Notes: generated from the sequence alone by a model not told the origin. DNA of 64,000 nt from Paralichthys olivaceus (GCF_024713975.1 NC_091103.1:201501-265500); one strand, 5' to 3'. Counted from the stretch's first letter, positions 47,526 through 57,612 are shown. Numbers and translations: made by a program.

Positions 47526-48473
47526 ATGAAAACCATGATGAACTCCACACAGTTTTCATATTTCATGCTCAGTGCTTTCTTCAACTCTGGACTGTTGAGA
47601 TACTTGTTCTTCATGATGCTCCTGTCGTTGTACTTGTTGATCGTTTGTGCCAACGTGCTGCTGATTGTAGTTATCTGTATGAACAGAAGTCTCCATGAAC
47701 CTATGTACGTGTTTCTGTGCAGCCTGTTTGTAAATGAACTGTACGGCAGCACAGGCTTGTTTCCTTTGCTCCTGGTTCAGATTCTCTCGGACGTTCACAC
47801 GGTTTCTCTCCCTCTGTGTTTCCTGCAGATCTTCTGTGTTTATTCCTATGGAAGTGTAGAATTTACTAATTTAGCCGTGATGTCGTACGACAGATATCTG
47901 GCCATCTGTTGTCCTCTGCAGTACAACACACACATGACGCCTCATAAAATTGCTTTTCTCATTGCAGTTGTGTGGTTACCTCCCTGTGCTGCAGTTTTTG
48001 TCACAACGTTTCTGACGTGGTCTCTGCAGCTGTGTGGAAACATCATTCACAAAGTTTACTGTGATAACTACTCCGTCATTAAACTGGCCTGTTCTGACAC
48101 CAGAGTCAATAACATCTATGAACTGGTGGCTGCTTTTCTCACAGTCTGTGTTCCTGTGTCTGTGAGTCTTTATTTCTACGTGAGGATTTTAACAGTTTGT
48201 TTCTCTGGTTGTAAACAGACGAGACAAAAAGCCGTCAGCACCTGCACCCCCCACCTCCTCTCTCTGCTCAACTTCTCCTGCGGGGTTTGTTTCGAAGTAT
48301 TACAGAGCAGGTTCGATATGAGCACTTTACCTCTTGTGATGAGAATATTTTTATCCTTGTACTTTCTCACATGTCAGCCGCTCTTCAACTCCATCATGTA
48401 CGGTCTGAACATGTCCAAAATACGCCTCCTATGTAAAAGTCTGCTCTTAAGATCCTCCAGCAAACGTGTTTGA
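47526..48473 (+). CDS. Odorant receptor 6 of cluster (315 aa, intact)
   Basis: Single-exon fish odorant receptor starting MKTMMNSTQFSYFMLSAFF (ATG 47526; a second ATG at 47535 is possible), with the glycosylation site NST. Its first 60 bases are unique. From CTCTGGACTGTTGAGATAC (47586) to CTGCAG (near 47829) it matches receptors 2-5 with about one difference. It has MSYDRYLAIC, a unique TM4-TM5 (WLPPCAAVFVTTFLTWSLQL, AAFLTVCVPVSVSLYFYV), RILTVCFSGCKQTRQKA as in receptors 4 and 5, and PLFNSIMYGL in TM7 with Ser in place of the usual Pro. All seven membrane segments are open. Confidence 0.95.
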   Translation: MKTMMNSTQFSYFMLSAFFNSGLLRYLFFMMLLSLYLLIVCANVLLIVVICMNRSLHEPMYVFLCSLFVNELYGSTGLFPLLLVQILSDVHTVSLPLCFLQIFCVYSYGSVEFTNLAVMSYDRYLAICCPLQYNTHMTPHKIAFLIAVVWLPPCAAVFVTTFLTWSLQLCGNIIHKVYCDNYSVIKLACSDTRVNNIYELVAAFLTVCVPVSVSLYFYVRILTVCFSGCKQTRQKAVSTCTPHLLSLLNFSCGVCFEVLQSRFDMSTLPLVMRIFLSLYFLTCQPLFNSIMYGLNMSKIRLLCKSLLLRSSSKRV

Positions 48474-48619
48474 ATCAAAGACAATAAATTCCATCATGTG
48501 ATGTTGTATTAAAATAAGCAAAAGAAGAGTCGATGAGTTTGATCTTTGACAAACAATAAATATTATGTTTTATTTGTTTTCAGTGGAAAAACATTTGTTT
48601 TGTTTCTTTTTCATTTAAA

Positions 48620-48716
48620 AACACTTTGATACTTTACTCAGATACTTTACACTTCTACTTTACACTGATACTTTACTGAGATACTTTACTCAGATACTTT
48701 ACTCAGATACTTTACT
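48620..48716. repeat. GATACTTTACTCA short repeat split by a LINE
   Basis: Repeats of GATACTTTACTCA end at the LINE's left border, and a related AATACTTTACTCAGATATTT resumes at its right border (50299-50320). The LINE therefore inserted into this short array. Confidence 0.7.
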
Positions 48717-50303
48717 GATGGTGTGAGTTTGTCCTCCAGCTCCACTGTGAGGAACCTTGAGTTCTGTTGGACCAGGACATTTGACCAACACATAGAACAA
48801 GTCTCTAGGACAGCTTTCTTCCACCTGCACAATATTAAGAACATTAGAAACATCCTGTCTCAGAAGGACGCTGAGAAACTCGTCCATTTGTTCTCTAGAC
48901 TAGATTAACTCTTTATTATCAGGACGTCACAGGAAGTCTGAGAAAAGTCTCCAGTTGGTCAAAGTGCTGCAGCAGAGTGCTGACAGGAAGTAGAAGAGAT
49001 CTTATTACTCCTGTCTTCTCTACATCAGCTTCCTGTAAAATCCAGAATATCAAGATTCTGCTCCTCACATTTAAAACCTTAACAATCAAACCTTCATATG
49101 TCAAAGAGCTGATAACACCATGTCATCCAGAAAGATCAGTTCACTACCAAAACACAGGTTCTCCTGTGGTTCTAGAGTCTGTAAGAGGAGAACAGGAGGT
49201 GAACCTTCAGCTACCAGGCTCCTCTCCTGTGGAACCAGCTCCCACTCTGGGTTCCAGAGTCTGTAAGAGTAGAACAGGAGGTAGAACCTTCAGCTACCAG
49301 GCTCCTCTCCTGTGGAACCAGCTCCCACTCTAGGTTCTAGAGTCTGTAAGAGGAGAACAGGAGGTGAACCTTCAGCTACCAGGCTCCTCTCCTGTGGAAC
49401 CAGCTCCCACTCTGGGTTCTAGAGTCTGTAAGAGGAGAACAGGAGGTAGAACCTTCAGCTACCAGACTCCTCTCCTGTAGAACCAGCTCCCACTCTGGGT
49501 TCTAGAGTCAGACACCATCTCTACATTTAAAGTTAAAGTTAAATGTTCCTCTTTGATAAAGTCTAAAGTTCTGGATCAGGTCCTGAACCATCCCTTAGTT
49601 ACAGTATGTTGCTATAGGTCTAGACTGCTGGGGGAACTCCCATCATGCACTGAGGGAGAACTCCCATCATGCACTGGGCACCTCTCCACTTCTCTCTGTC
49701 TCTCTGCCCCCCCCCCACACTCATTTATTTATTTTAATAAATGTCAATGACTGTTTCACTTTGTCCTCCCATAGTCTCTCTCTCTCTTTTTCTCTCTTAT
49801 CTCAGATGTCTCTCACTCCAGAACCTCAGGACAACAACTTTTACTATTACTAATTACAATATCTCAGTAATTCATGATGATATCAAATGTGTCCGTTATC
49901 AATAATAATTAATCGTCTTTACACTGTTGTTTACATTTAAACTCGTCAGATCTGAAACCTGATGGCGCTCAAGTGTCCCCGGTCTTTCTCGCCCCCCCTC
50001 TCCCCTACTTCCCCCTCCCCACTATCTCTCTCTCTTCTCCCCCCACCCCCCCCCTCTCTCCTCCCCATGTCTCTCTCCTCCCCCGGTGGAGGCAGATGTC
50101 TCCTCACTGAGTCTGGTTCTTGAGGTTTCTCTCTGTTAATGAGGAGTTTCTCCTCCACAGACTCAAAGTGCTGCTCATTGTTCACCTGTTGGTTTCTCTA
50201 GATTTAGATTTTAAGGTCCTGACCTTCTCTGTGAAGAGTCTTGAGATCATGTATATTATGATTTGGCGCTATACAAATAAAATTGAATTGAATTGAATTG
50301 AAA
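48717..50303 (+). mobile_element. L2-type LINE, 5'-truncated
   Basis: Non-LTR retrotransposon remnant. It begins inside the C-terminal part of the reverse-transcriptase region (TFDQHIEQVSRTAFFHLHNI, KNIRNILSQKDAEKLVH), continues through the thumb-like part (SASCKIQNIKILLLTFKT, AFSYQAPLLWNQLP-type words), and ends in TTGGCGCTATACAAATAAA followed by three to four ATTGA units, the characteristic L2 3' end. Several frame breaks make it inactive. An 82-83-bp stretch around AGAGTCTGTAAG is tandemly copied four times (49174-49504). A C-rich stretch (49985-50060) lies before the tail. The clade is assigned from memory of fish L2/Maui elements. Confidence 0.85.
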
Positions 50304-50629
50304 TACTTTACTCAGATATTTTCACCTTTAAGTAAGTGACAGCGCCACCTACAGGAGACACAGCATTAACATCGTTAACAGTACTGCTTTATTTGGTCTC
50401 CTAATGTCACTGCTGACACTGATAAAAAGTCCAGAATAACGTTCTGCATCTCTGAAATGGAACGTCTGAAGTTCTTCTTACTCTTTACTGTCTGAGGATC
50501 GACTTTAAGGTTCTCGTCCTCACACACGAGGTTCTGAAGAACACTGAGAACATCTGCAGCAAATCTATCAGAGGTTCCAGCCAAAAGGAAATCTGAGATG
50601 TAGCTTCTGTCTCTGCACTTTTACAAAGT
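50304..50629. other. Spacer between LINE and Tc1-like element
   Basis: No gene; a 69-codon open frame on the minus strand (50375-50584) has no recognisable similarity. Confidence 0.5.
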
Positions 50630-51001
50630 ATGAAAATACAAATAAAAAAAGACAGCAATGATTTCTAAATTTAATTTGACTTTCATTGCAGACAGTATGA
50701 ACATAATATATTTTATGTTTTATCAACTTCATTTAATTCTAAATATACATCCATTCCTGCCATTCAGGCCTGCAACACGTTCCAAACAAAGTTGGGACGG
50801 GGGCAGTTTAGGGCGAGTAATGAGTTAGAATGATTCAAAGATGAAGTGATTTAAAATAGTCGATGTCAACAGGTGATTGAAATCATGATTTAGTACAAAG
50901 ATGGACAGAGGATCACCAACAAATGTGTGAGAAAACTATTGAAATGTTAAAAAACCAGGGTTCAGATAAAGACAGGAAGGGATTCGGTTATTTCATCCTC
51001 T
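50630..51001 (+). mobile_element. Tc1/mariner-type transposon, left fragment
   Basis: Matches, from memory, a common fish Tc1/mariner element: ACATCCATTCCTGCCATTCA, GGCCTGCAACACGTTCCAAA, AAAGTTGGGACGGGGGCAGT, GTCAACAGGTGATTGAAATC and ATGTGTGAGAAAACTATTGA. It stops abruptly at 51001, where the tail of a LINE begins; the rest of the transposon resumes at 52406. No intact transposase. Confidence 0.75.
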
Positions 51002-52405
51002 ATCAATCAATCCATCAAATTTAATGTGTGCAGCCCGTAGGCTTTAACAAGCTGTGACATCATCTGTTCTTCACTCAACAAGAGTAAAACTACTAGAAAC
51101 ACCTTTTAACGGGGAAAAGAACGTAGAAACCTCAGAGAGACACGTGAGGATCCGTCTCCCAGGACGGACAGAACGTTCGATGGAGGACGTCAGAAAAAGA
51201 AGAGTAGTTCCAGCACTGGTTAGAGTAAACAGTTTGCAGCTTGATGGAAGGTGAATGAATTGAGGAGTTATTGTCAGTAATGGTCGAGTATCTGAGGAGA
51301 CATATTGTTTATCAAGCAGTCTTGTTGTGATCATAGTCCACGATCAGGATCAGGATCCACCACCATCAGGATCCACCACCAGGATCTATGATCCACCACC
51401 ATCAGGATCCACCACCATCAGGATCTACCACCAGGATCCACCATCAGGATCCACCACCAGGATCCACCATCAGGATCTATGATCCACCATCAGGATCTAT
51501 GATCCACCACCAGGATCCACCATCAGGATCCACGATGTGGATCTGCGAGCGATAAGGCCCAGAGACTCCGAGGAAGAAGTCAAGTCAGTAACGTGTTGAT
51601 GAGACATTCGTTTATTTGATGTGATGAGGAGCGAGCAGAGGAAAGAGAAGCTCCATGTGTCATGTGTTCCTCCACATTCTAAAGCTACAGCAGCAGAACT
51701 CAGAGCTGATCTAAGACGAGTCTGGACCAGCTCTCACTATAAGCTTTATGTTAAAGGAAGGTTTAAAGCCGACTCTTAAACGCAGAGCGGGAGTCTGCCT
51801 CCTGAACTGAACCTGAGATGCTTCCACAGGAGAGGACTTTTACTTTTAGAGACTTGAGGGACAACAAGTTAGTCTGAATTCTGGGAGCTCAGGGCTCTAG
51901 TGGTGATATGGTACTTTGAGCTCTTTAAAGGTTGATGGTGTCATATTATTAATGTAGGTGAGGAGGAGAACTTTAACAGGAAGCCAGTGTAGTGAAGCTA
52001 ATACAGGAGACATGTGGTCTCTGTCCCTGGTTCTTGTCAGGACACGTGCTGCAACATGTTGGACAAACTGCAGAGTCTTTAACGACTCAGTGCTGGAGCC
52101 TGATAATAAGGAATTACAATAATCAGGTCTGGATGGGACAAAGACCTGGACGAGTGTTTCTGCATGTTTCTGAGACATGTCTGATTTTAGAGATATTACG
52201 TAAGTGAAAGAAGGCGGTCCTAGAAATTAGTTTGAGTGAGAATCAAAGGACAAATAGGGATCAAAGAAGACTGTTTCATTGGAAGCGAGGGTAATGTCAT
52301 CTAGCGCAGCGTCATCATTAGATGATGATCTCTGAGGTGTTTAGGGCCGAGTGTTAGAACCTCGGTTTTATCTGAGTTTAATAAGAGATAATCATCCAGG
52401 TTATT
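51002..52405 (-). mobile_element. L2-type LINE nested in the Tc1-like element
   Basis: Inserted in minus orientation. Its 3' tail is the ATTGA-type repeat at 51002-51020 (TATCAATCAATCCATC on the plus strand). RT-region words on the minus strand include LLLNSDKTEVLTLGPKHLRD (near the 5'-truncated end), RPDYCNSLLSGSSTESLK, AARVLTRTRDRDHMSPVLAS and LHWLPVKVLLLTY. Reading frames are broken. It contains a small GGATCCACCACCATCA minisatellite (51345-51535). The order of ages follows from nesting: the transposon is older than this LINE. Confidence 0.8.
51345..51535. repeat. Small GGATCCACCATCA minisatellite
   Basis: About a dozen units of GGATCCACCACCATCA and GGATCTATGATCCACCATCA, sharing the GATCTATGATCCACCATCA core with the array at 42.9-44.3 kb. 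Confidence 0.9.
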
Positions 52406-52560
52406 GTGCATCATTAAAAGATTCAAGGAATCTGGAGGAACTGTGCATATTTCAACAAGACAACACAAAACCACGTTCTGCACACATGACAAAGACATGG
52501 CTGCTGAAGAAGAGGGTGGGGGTGCTGGACTGGCCTGAGTGCAGAGACAGAGACAGACAG
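52406..52560 (+). mobile_element. Tc1/mariner-type transposon, right fragment
   Basis: Continues the element broken at 51001: TCATTAAAAGATTCAAGGAA, then a stretch reading FQQDNTKPRSAHMTKTWLL and VGVLDWPEC, the QDN...LDWP part of a Tc1/mariner DDE transposase. It fades into a CAGAGA repeat after about 52545. The middle of the transposase is missing. Confidence 0.72.
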
Positions 52561-53541
52561 AGACAGAGACCCTGGACCACCGCACACCTCATTTTCTTTT
52601 CTGTTTTTATGCCTTTTTTAAATCAAATGTTAATTTATATTACTATATTATATTTGTTTCGTTTGAATGTAATTTAACATGTGTCTTAATATCTGTTCTC
52701 TTCTTATTTGAATTAAATTTAACGTGTATATTTTTCATCTATATTGTATGTAATTGTACTGCATTTTCTGTATGGAAGGTGCTACATTAATAAAGTTATT
52801 ATTATTATTCTACCAGGTGGTGAACAGTTGAAGAACACGAATCATCTCATGTTCAAACATAGTGTTTGTTGTTTGATATCATCCGGTCTCTGTGGAGTCC
52901 AGAGCTGATTGGTCTCTGTGGTCTCTGCTCTGGACGTTCTGAGGGAACCAGTGGTCTCAGTGTCTCATGTGAAGACACCTCAGGGAGGAACTTGTTGATG
53001 AGCTGCGGTGACCTTTGACCTGAGGGACAGTCGCAGCCTCTGTGGGATCAACTCTAATGGTGTTTGGTGAAGTTCATTATTAGTTTTGTCAAAGTTTCTT
53101 CTGAGACGTTTCCTCTCTGAGAGTCTGAAGCTTCGTGTTTGTTCATAGTTCGTTCTGTCAGTTTTAGTTTCAGTAATTTAGGGATTAAACGTACGTCCTG
53201 TCGTCATCACCTACGTGGGCGGAGTCTACCTATAGTCGGTTTGTAGATGGAGTCAGGTTGTGGGGGGGTAGTCTTTCTGTTTGAAATGGAGAAGATGAAT
53301 GAAGCTTCATCTGGTTGCTATGGTAACATCATTATTATGGTATTAGCAAATCAAACTTAAGTGCAAACAGGAGCTATTTGAGTGAAAGGGATGAAAAGTG
53401 ATACACAATCTGAACATAGATCCAACAAGTCATGGAAGTCATAGAAAAAACCTCCATATTCCACAGTCACAACATGGTGACACCCACAGTAACTGTCTCT
53501 GTGTCCAGATTCAGGACGGAGCTTGTGACGGATGAGAGATT
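52561..53541. other. 3' flank of receptor 7, no gene
   Basis: AT-rich at 52575-52800, then unique sequence. Bases about 52915-53055 are a copy of 56390-56505 (see findings). The word TTCATCTGGTTGCTATGGTAACATCA at 53306-53331 (written here only as a location cue) recurs in similar form near 37470-37495. No gene recognised. Confidence 0.5.
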
Positions 53542-54492
53542 CTACACAGAGACTCTGTGGCCTGTAAACACGACAAACCACAACTGACGTTTACACATGT
53601 TCCGTAGTTTTGACATTTGCAATCCAAACATGATGGGATTCAACAGAGGCTGCAGCACAGAGAAATACAAGGACAAGATGAGTCTGAGCACTTTGGGAAG
53701 ATTGGACACATCAAACCTGCTCTGCAGGATCTCAAAGCAACAGCCGAAAGAGAAGTTGAGCAGCGACACCAGGTGGGGGGTGACGGTACTGACGGCTTTT
53801 TGTCTCGTCTGTTTGGAACCAGAGAAACAAACTTTGAGAATCTTCATGTAGGAGAACAGGATCGGGAGCAGAGGAACTAAGATGGTTATAAAAACTCCAA
53901 ACAGTCCGTAGATGTTGTTCACTGTGGTGTCGGAACACGCTAACTTTACCACGAGGAAGTTATTACAATACAAATTATTTAAGACGTTCCCACACAGTGT
54001 CAAACGGATGTTTAACAATAAAGTAACTAAGCACTTTACAGAGGAATACAACCAGAGCACAATAATGAAGATAACGGCTTTGTTAGACGTCATACGTGTG
54101 TTGTACTGCAGAGGACAACAGATGGCCAGATATCTGTCGTACGACATCACGGCTAAATTACAAAACTCAACATTTGCATACGTGTACAAACAGAAGATCT
54201 GCAGGAAACACAGAGGAGGAGAAACCGTGTGAACGTCCGAGAGAATCTGAACCAGGAGGAACGGAAACAAGCCTGTGCTGCCGTACAGTTCATTTACAAA
54301 CAGGCTGCACAGAAACACGTACATAGGTTCATGGAGACTTCTGTTCATACAGATAACTACAATCAGAGACGTGTTGGAAATGATGATGAACATGTAAAGC
54401 ACTGCAGTCAACATGAAGAACAAGTAGCGCAGAGTTCCCACATGTAAATACGCCTCAAGAACAAAATCATTTAAAGTTAAATTCATCATCAT
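53542..54492 (-). CDS. Odorant receptor 7 of cluster (316 aa, intact)
   Basis: Single-exon fish odorant receptor, the most divergent of the seven related ones. Start at the first of three ATGs (54492; MMMNLTLNDFVLEAYLHVG), as the codons upstream are not ATG; NLT is a glycosylation site. The shared DNA block is shorter here: it begins at the VVICMNRSLHEPMYVFL part and ends near CTGCAG (54199), and TM1 itself differs (FFMLTAVLYMFIIISNTSL). It has MSYDRYLAIC, SGSKQTRQKAVSTVTPHLVS with Val in place of the usual Cys, and PLLNPIMFGL with Phe instead of Tyr in TM7. The C-terminal tail is longer (WFVVFTGHRVSV). Confidence 0.94.
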   Translation of the reverse strand: MMMNLTLNDFVLEAYLHVGTLRYLFFMLTAVLYMFIIISNTSLIVVICMNRSLHEPMYVFLCSLFVNELYGSTGLFPFLLVQILSDVHTVSPPLCFLQIFCLYTYANVEFCNLAVMSYDRYLAICCPLQYNTRMTSNKAVIFIIVLWLYSSVKCLVTLLLNIRLTLCGNVLNNLYCNNFLVVKLACSDTTVNNIYGLFGVFITILVPLLPILFSYMKILKVCFSGSKQTRQKAVSTVTPHLVSLLNFSFGCCFEILQSRFDVSNLPKVLRLILSLYFSVLQPLLNPIMFGLQMSKLRNMCKRQLWFVVFTGHRVSV

Positions 54493-55120
54493 CACTTTAA
54501 ATTCTGACACAATAAAATGATGAAACTTTTCATTCTCATCGTTTTGTCCAAAATGAAAACTTGTTCAGAAACTTTAGAAAGTTACTTTCTGAATTTTCGT
54601 AAATATTCAGATAGAAACATGTCGTCATGTGTCTGTGTCTCTTCTCTGAAGACGTCCAAAACATACGTCCACTTTATAACCACGACTGTTGACTGCTGGT
54701 TGACACATACATGAACTGAGACTCCGCCTACCCCTCCATCACCTCCCTGCGGCGAGACATTTTTTTAAAGAGTAACTTTGGTATCAAACCGTTTTTCTGT
54801 TTGAGTGACAGCTTTAATTAGATCTGATCATATAAAAAACTGTAAACTTTCAAGTTCAATGTCTGAGCTGATCAAAGTCTTCTCTTTGCTCTTTGATGAC
54901 TTTGTCATGAACGAACACTGTCAAGGAAATGAAGCCGAAGGTTTGTACAGTGTTTTGTGGATGTTTGTTAATTAATGTTAATTATTGTTGTACATGTTGA
55001 TATTCATCTTTTAAACACTTCACTTCACTTAGAAGCGTTTTTTTGAATTTGACGCGTTACAGTCGCACAAATAAAAGTAGCAGAAAATGACAAATATGAA
55101 CAAACGTGTTCACGTTAGTG
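54493..55120. other. Upstream flank of receptor 7, no gene
   Basis: Unique sequence with short open frames only. The promoter of receptor 7 should lie here, but no motif could be assigned. Confidence 0.5.
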
Positions 55121-55121
55121 A

Positions 55122-56130
55122 CGGGGCCTCTGAAGTCAGGCCCTCTGAAGTCAGGGCCTCTGAAGTCAGGCCCTCTGAAGTCAGGGCCTCTGAAGTCAGG
55201 GCCTCTGAAGTCAGGCCCTCTGAAGTCAGGGCCTCTGAAGTCAGGGCCTCTGAAGTCAGGGCCTCTGAAGTCAGGCCCTCTGAAGTCAGGGCCTCTGAAG
55301 TCAGGGCCTCTGAAGTCAGGGCCCCTCTGTTAGTGACGTGGGATCTTCGTTAGTGAAGGGGCCTCTGAAGTCAGGGCCCCTCTGTTAGTGATGTGGCCTC
55401 TGAAGTCAGGGCCTCTGAAGTCAGGGCCCCTCCGTTAGTGACGTGGGATCTTCGTTAGTGAAGGGGCCTCTGAAGTCAGGGCCCCTCTGTTAGTGATGTG
55501 GCCTCTGAAGTCAGGGCCTCTGAAGTCAGGGCCTCTGAAGTCAGGGCCCCTCCGTTAGTGACGTGGCTTCTGAAGTCAGGGCCTCTGAAGTCAGGGCCCC
55601 TCCGTTAGTGACGTGGGATCTTCGTTAGTGAAGGGGCCTCTGAAGTCAGGGCCCCTCTGTTAGTGATGTGGCCTCTGAAGTCAGGGCCTCTGAAGTCAGA
55701 GCCCCTCCGTTAGTGACGTGGCTTCTGAAGTCAGGGCTTCTGAAGTCAGGGCCCCTCTGTTAGTGACGTGGGATCTTCGTTAGTGAAGGGGCCTCTGAAG
55801 TCAGGGCCCCTCCGTTAGTGACGTGGCTTCTGAAGTCAGGGCCTCTGAAGTCAGGGCCTCTGAAGTCAGGGCCTCTGAAGTCAGGGCCCCTCTGTTAGTG
55901 ACGTAGGATCTTCGTTAGTGAAGGGGCCTCTGAAGTCAGGGCCCCTCTGTTAGTGACGTGGCCTCTGAAGTCAGGGCCTCTGAAGTCAGGGCCTCTGAAG
56001 TCAGGGCCCCTCCGTTAGTGACGTGGGATCTTCGTTAGTGACGTGGCCTCTGAAGTCAGGGCCTCTGAAGTCAGGGCCTCTGAAGTCAGGGCCCCTCTGT
56101 TAGTGATGTGGCCCTTCCATCAGTGACAGG
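55122..56130. repeat. 15-bp minisatellite (GCCTCTGAAGTCAGG) with higher-order units
   Basis: The first 200 bases are pure 15-bp units in two alternating forms (GGCCTC and GCCCTC starts). From 55320 on they are combined with CCCCTCTGTTAGTGACGTGG and GATCTTCGTTAGTGAAGG into larger units of about 75-150 bases. The false frames encode ASEVR or KSGPL repeats. Confidence 0.95.
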
Positions 56131-56654
56131 GCCTCTGAAGTTGGGTCGCTAACCCTCATGAATAATTCACTGTCTCTTTACTTTTAAATCATCTTAAAAC
56201 TTTTAAAGATCATTTTTACAGTTGAGACTTTTCATATGTTTGACGTAACTTTGTGTCTTTGAACTTAAACAGTTTGATTCCATTGTTGTCGTCCATGCGA
56301 AGTTAAATCAACTGTTATTTTATTTTAATGATCATAACAAACGTCTTTGTGAAGAACACAGGTCATTATGCGTCCTCTGAGAGTCTGATTGGTCTCTGTG
56401 GTCTCAGTGTCTCATGTGAAGACGCCTCAGGGACAAACATGTTGATGAGCTGCAGTGACCTTTGACCTGAGGGACAGTCGCAGCCTCTGTGGGATCAACT
56501 TCAGCCGAGTTAACTTTGATAACAACAATTAACAAGCTGCGTGAACACGAGTTCAAACGTTTACATAAAATAAGAAGAAGAAGGTTCCGACGGTTGACCT
56601 CATTCACAATAAGACTTTATTCCAACAATGTTGTAAATTCCATTTATATTCCTG
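56131..56654. other. Gene-free stretch with a duplicated segment
   Basis: Contains the second copy (about 56390-56505) of a segment also found at 52915-53055. Nothing else recognised. Confidence 0.5.
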
Positions 56655-57612
56655 GTGACATATTTTACTTGATGATGTGAATCTCCTGCTCCTCCACCTC
56701 CCAGAGCTTCTCGACCGGAGCACAGTGACCTCACTGTCGTGAGAAACCAGTTTGAGAAGATCTTTGTGACATGGTGCCTTCTCCTGCTGGGAGGAGCCAT
56801 CACAAGATGGGTGTGGTCATAAAGGGATGGACATGGTCAGCAGCAATACTCAGGGAGGCCGTGGTGTTTAACTGATGCTCAGTTGGTGCTGAGGGCCCGA
56901 AGTGTGACCAAGAAAACATCCCCCACACATTACACCTCCACCAGCCTGAACCTTGATACGAGGACGGATCCACACTTTCATGTCGTTTAAATTCTGACCA
57001 TGAATGAAATCGAGACTCATCAGACCAGGCAACGATTTCCAATCTTCTAATGTCCAGTTCTGAGTCTGTGAACGTTTGCCTCAGTAGATCTCAGCTGACA
57101 GGAGTGGCACCGGTGAGGTCTTCTGCTGCTGTAGCCCATCTGCTCCAAGGCTCCACGTGTTGTGTTCAGAGATTCTGCAGACCTTGGTTGTAACGAGTGG
57201 TTATTTGAGTTACTGTTTCCTTTCTATCATCTCCAACCACTCTGCCCATCCTCCTCTGACCTCTGACCTCAACAAGACATCTTCATCCACACAGCTGCAG
57301 CCCACTGGATATTTACTCTTCTTAGGACCGTTCTCTGTGAACCCTAGAGATGGTCGTGTGTTCAAATCCCAGTAAATCAGCAGTTTTTGAAATACTCAGA
57401 CCAGCTCGTCTGGCACCAACAACCACGACACGTTCAAAGTCTCTTAAATCCACTTTGTTCCTCATTCTGATGCTCAGTTTGAACTTCAGCAGGTCGTCTT
57501 CACCACATCTGGACTAAATGCACTGAGTCGCTGCCATGTGATTGGATGATTAGCTATTTGTGTTAACAAGCAATTGAACAGGTGTTCCTAATAAAGTGAC
57601 CGGTGAGTGTAT
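56655..57612 (-). mobile_element. Tc1/mariner-type DNA transposon, decayed
   Basis: Minus orientation, with the end CTCACCGGTCACTTTATTAG at 57608-57589 as the terminal repeat. The transposase frame starts MRNKVDLRDFERVVVVGARR, then reads AGLSISKTADLLGF and HTTISRVHRE (helix-turn-helix region), and later VAWSDESRFHSWSEFKRHES, CNVWGMFSWSHFGPSAP and ADHVHPFMTT (DDE core). Stops and frame shifts are scattered, starting soon after ISRVHRERS, and the right terminal repeat with the last third of the gene is missing or heavily decayed near 56660. This is a dead DNA transposon of a family very common in fish. Confidence 0.85.

Noticed and set aside
34408-54447. Repeated antisense frame (NVRENLNQEQRKQACAA...) opposite several receptors
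   Set aside because: It is the reverse strand of the homogenised receptor block and is repeated only because that block is. No independent start, motif or conservation beyond the receptor code.
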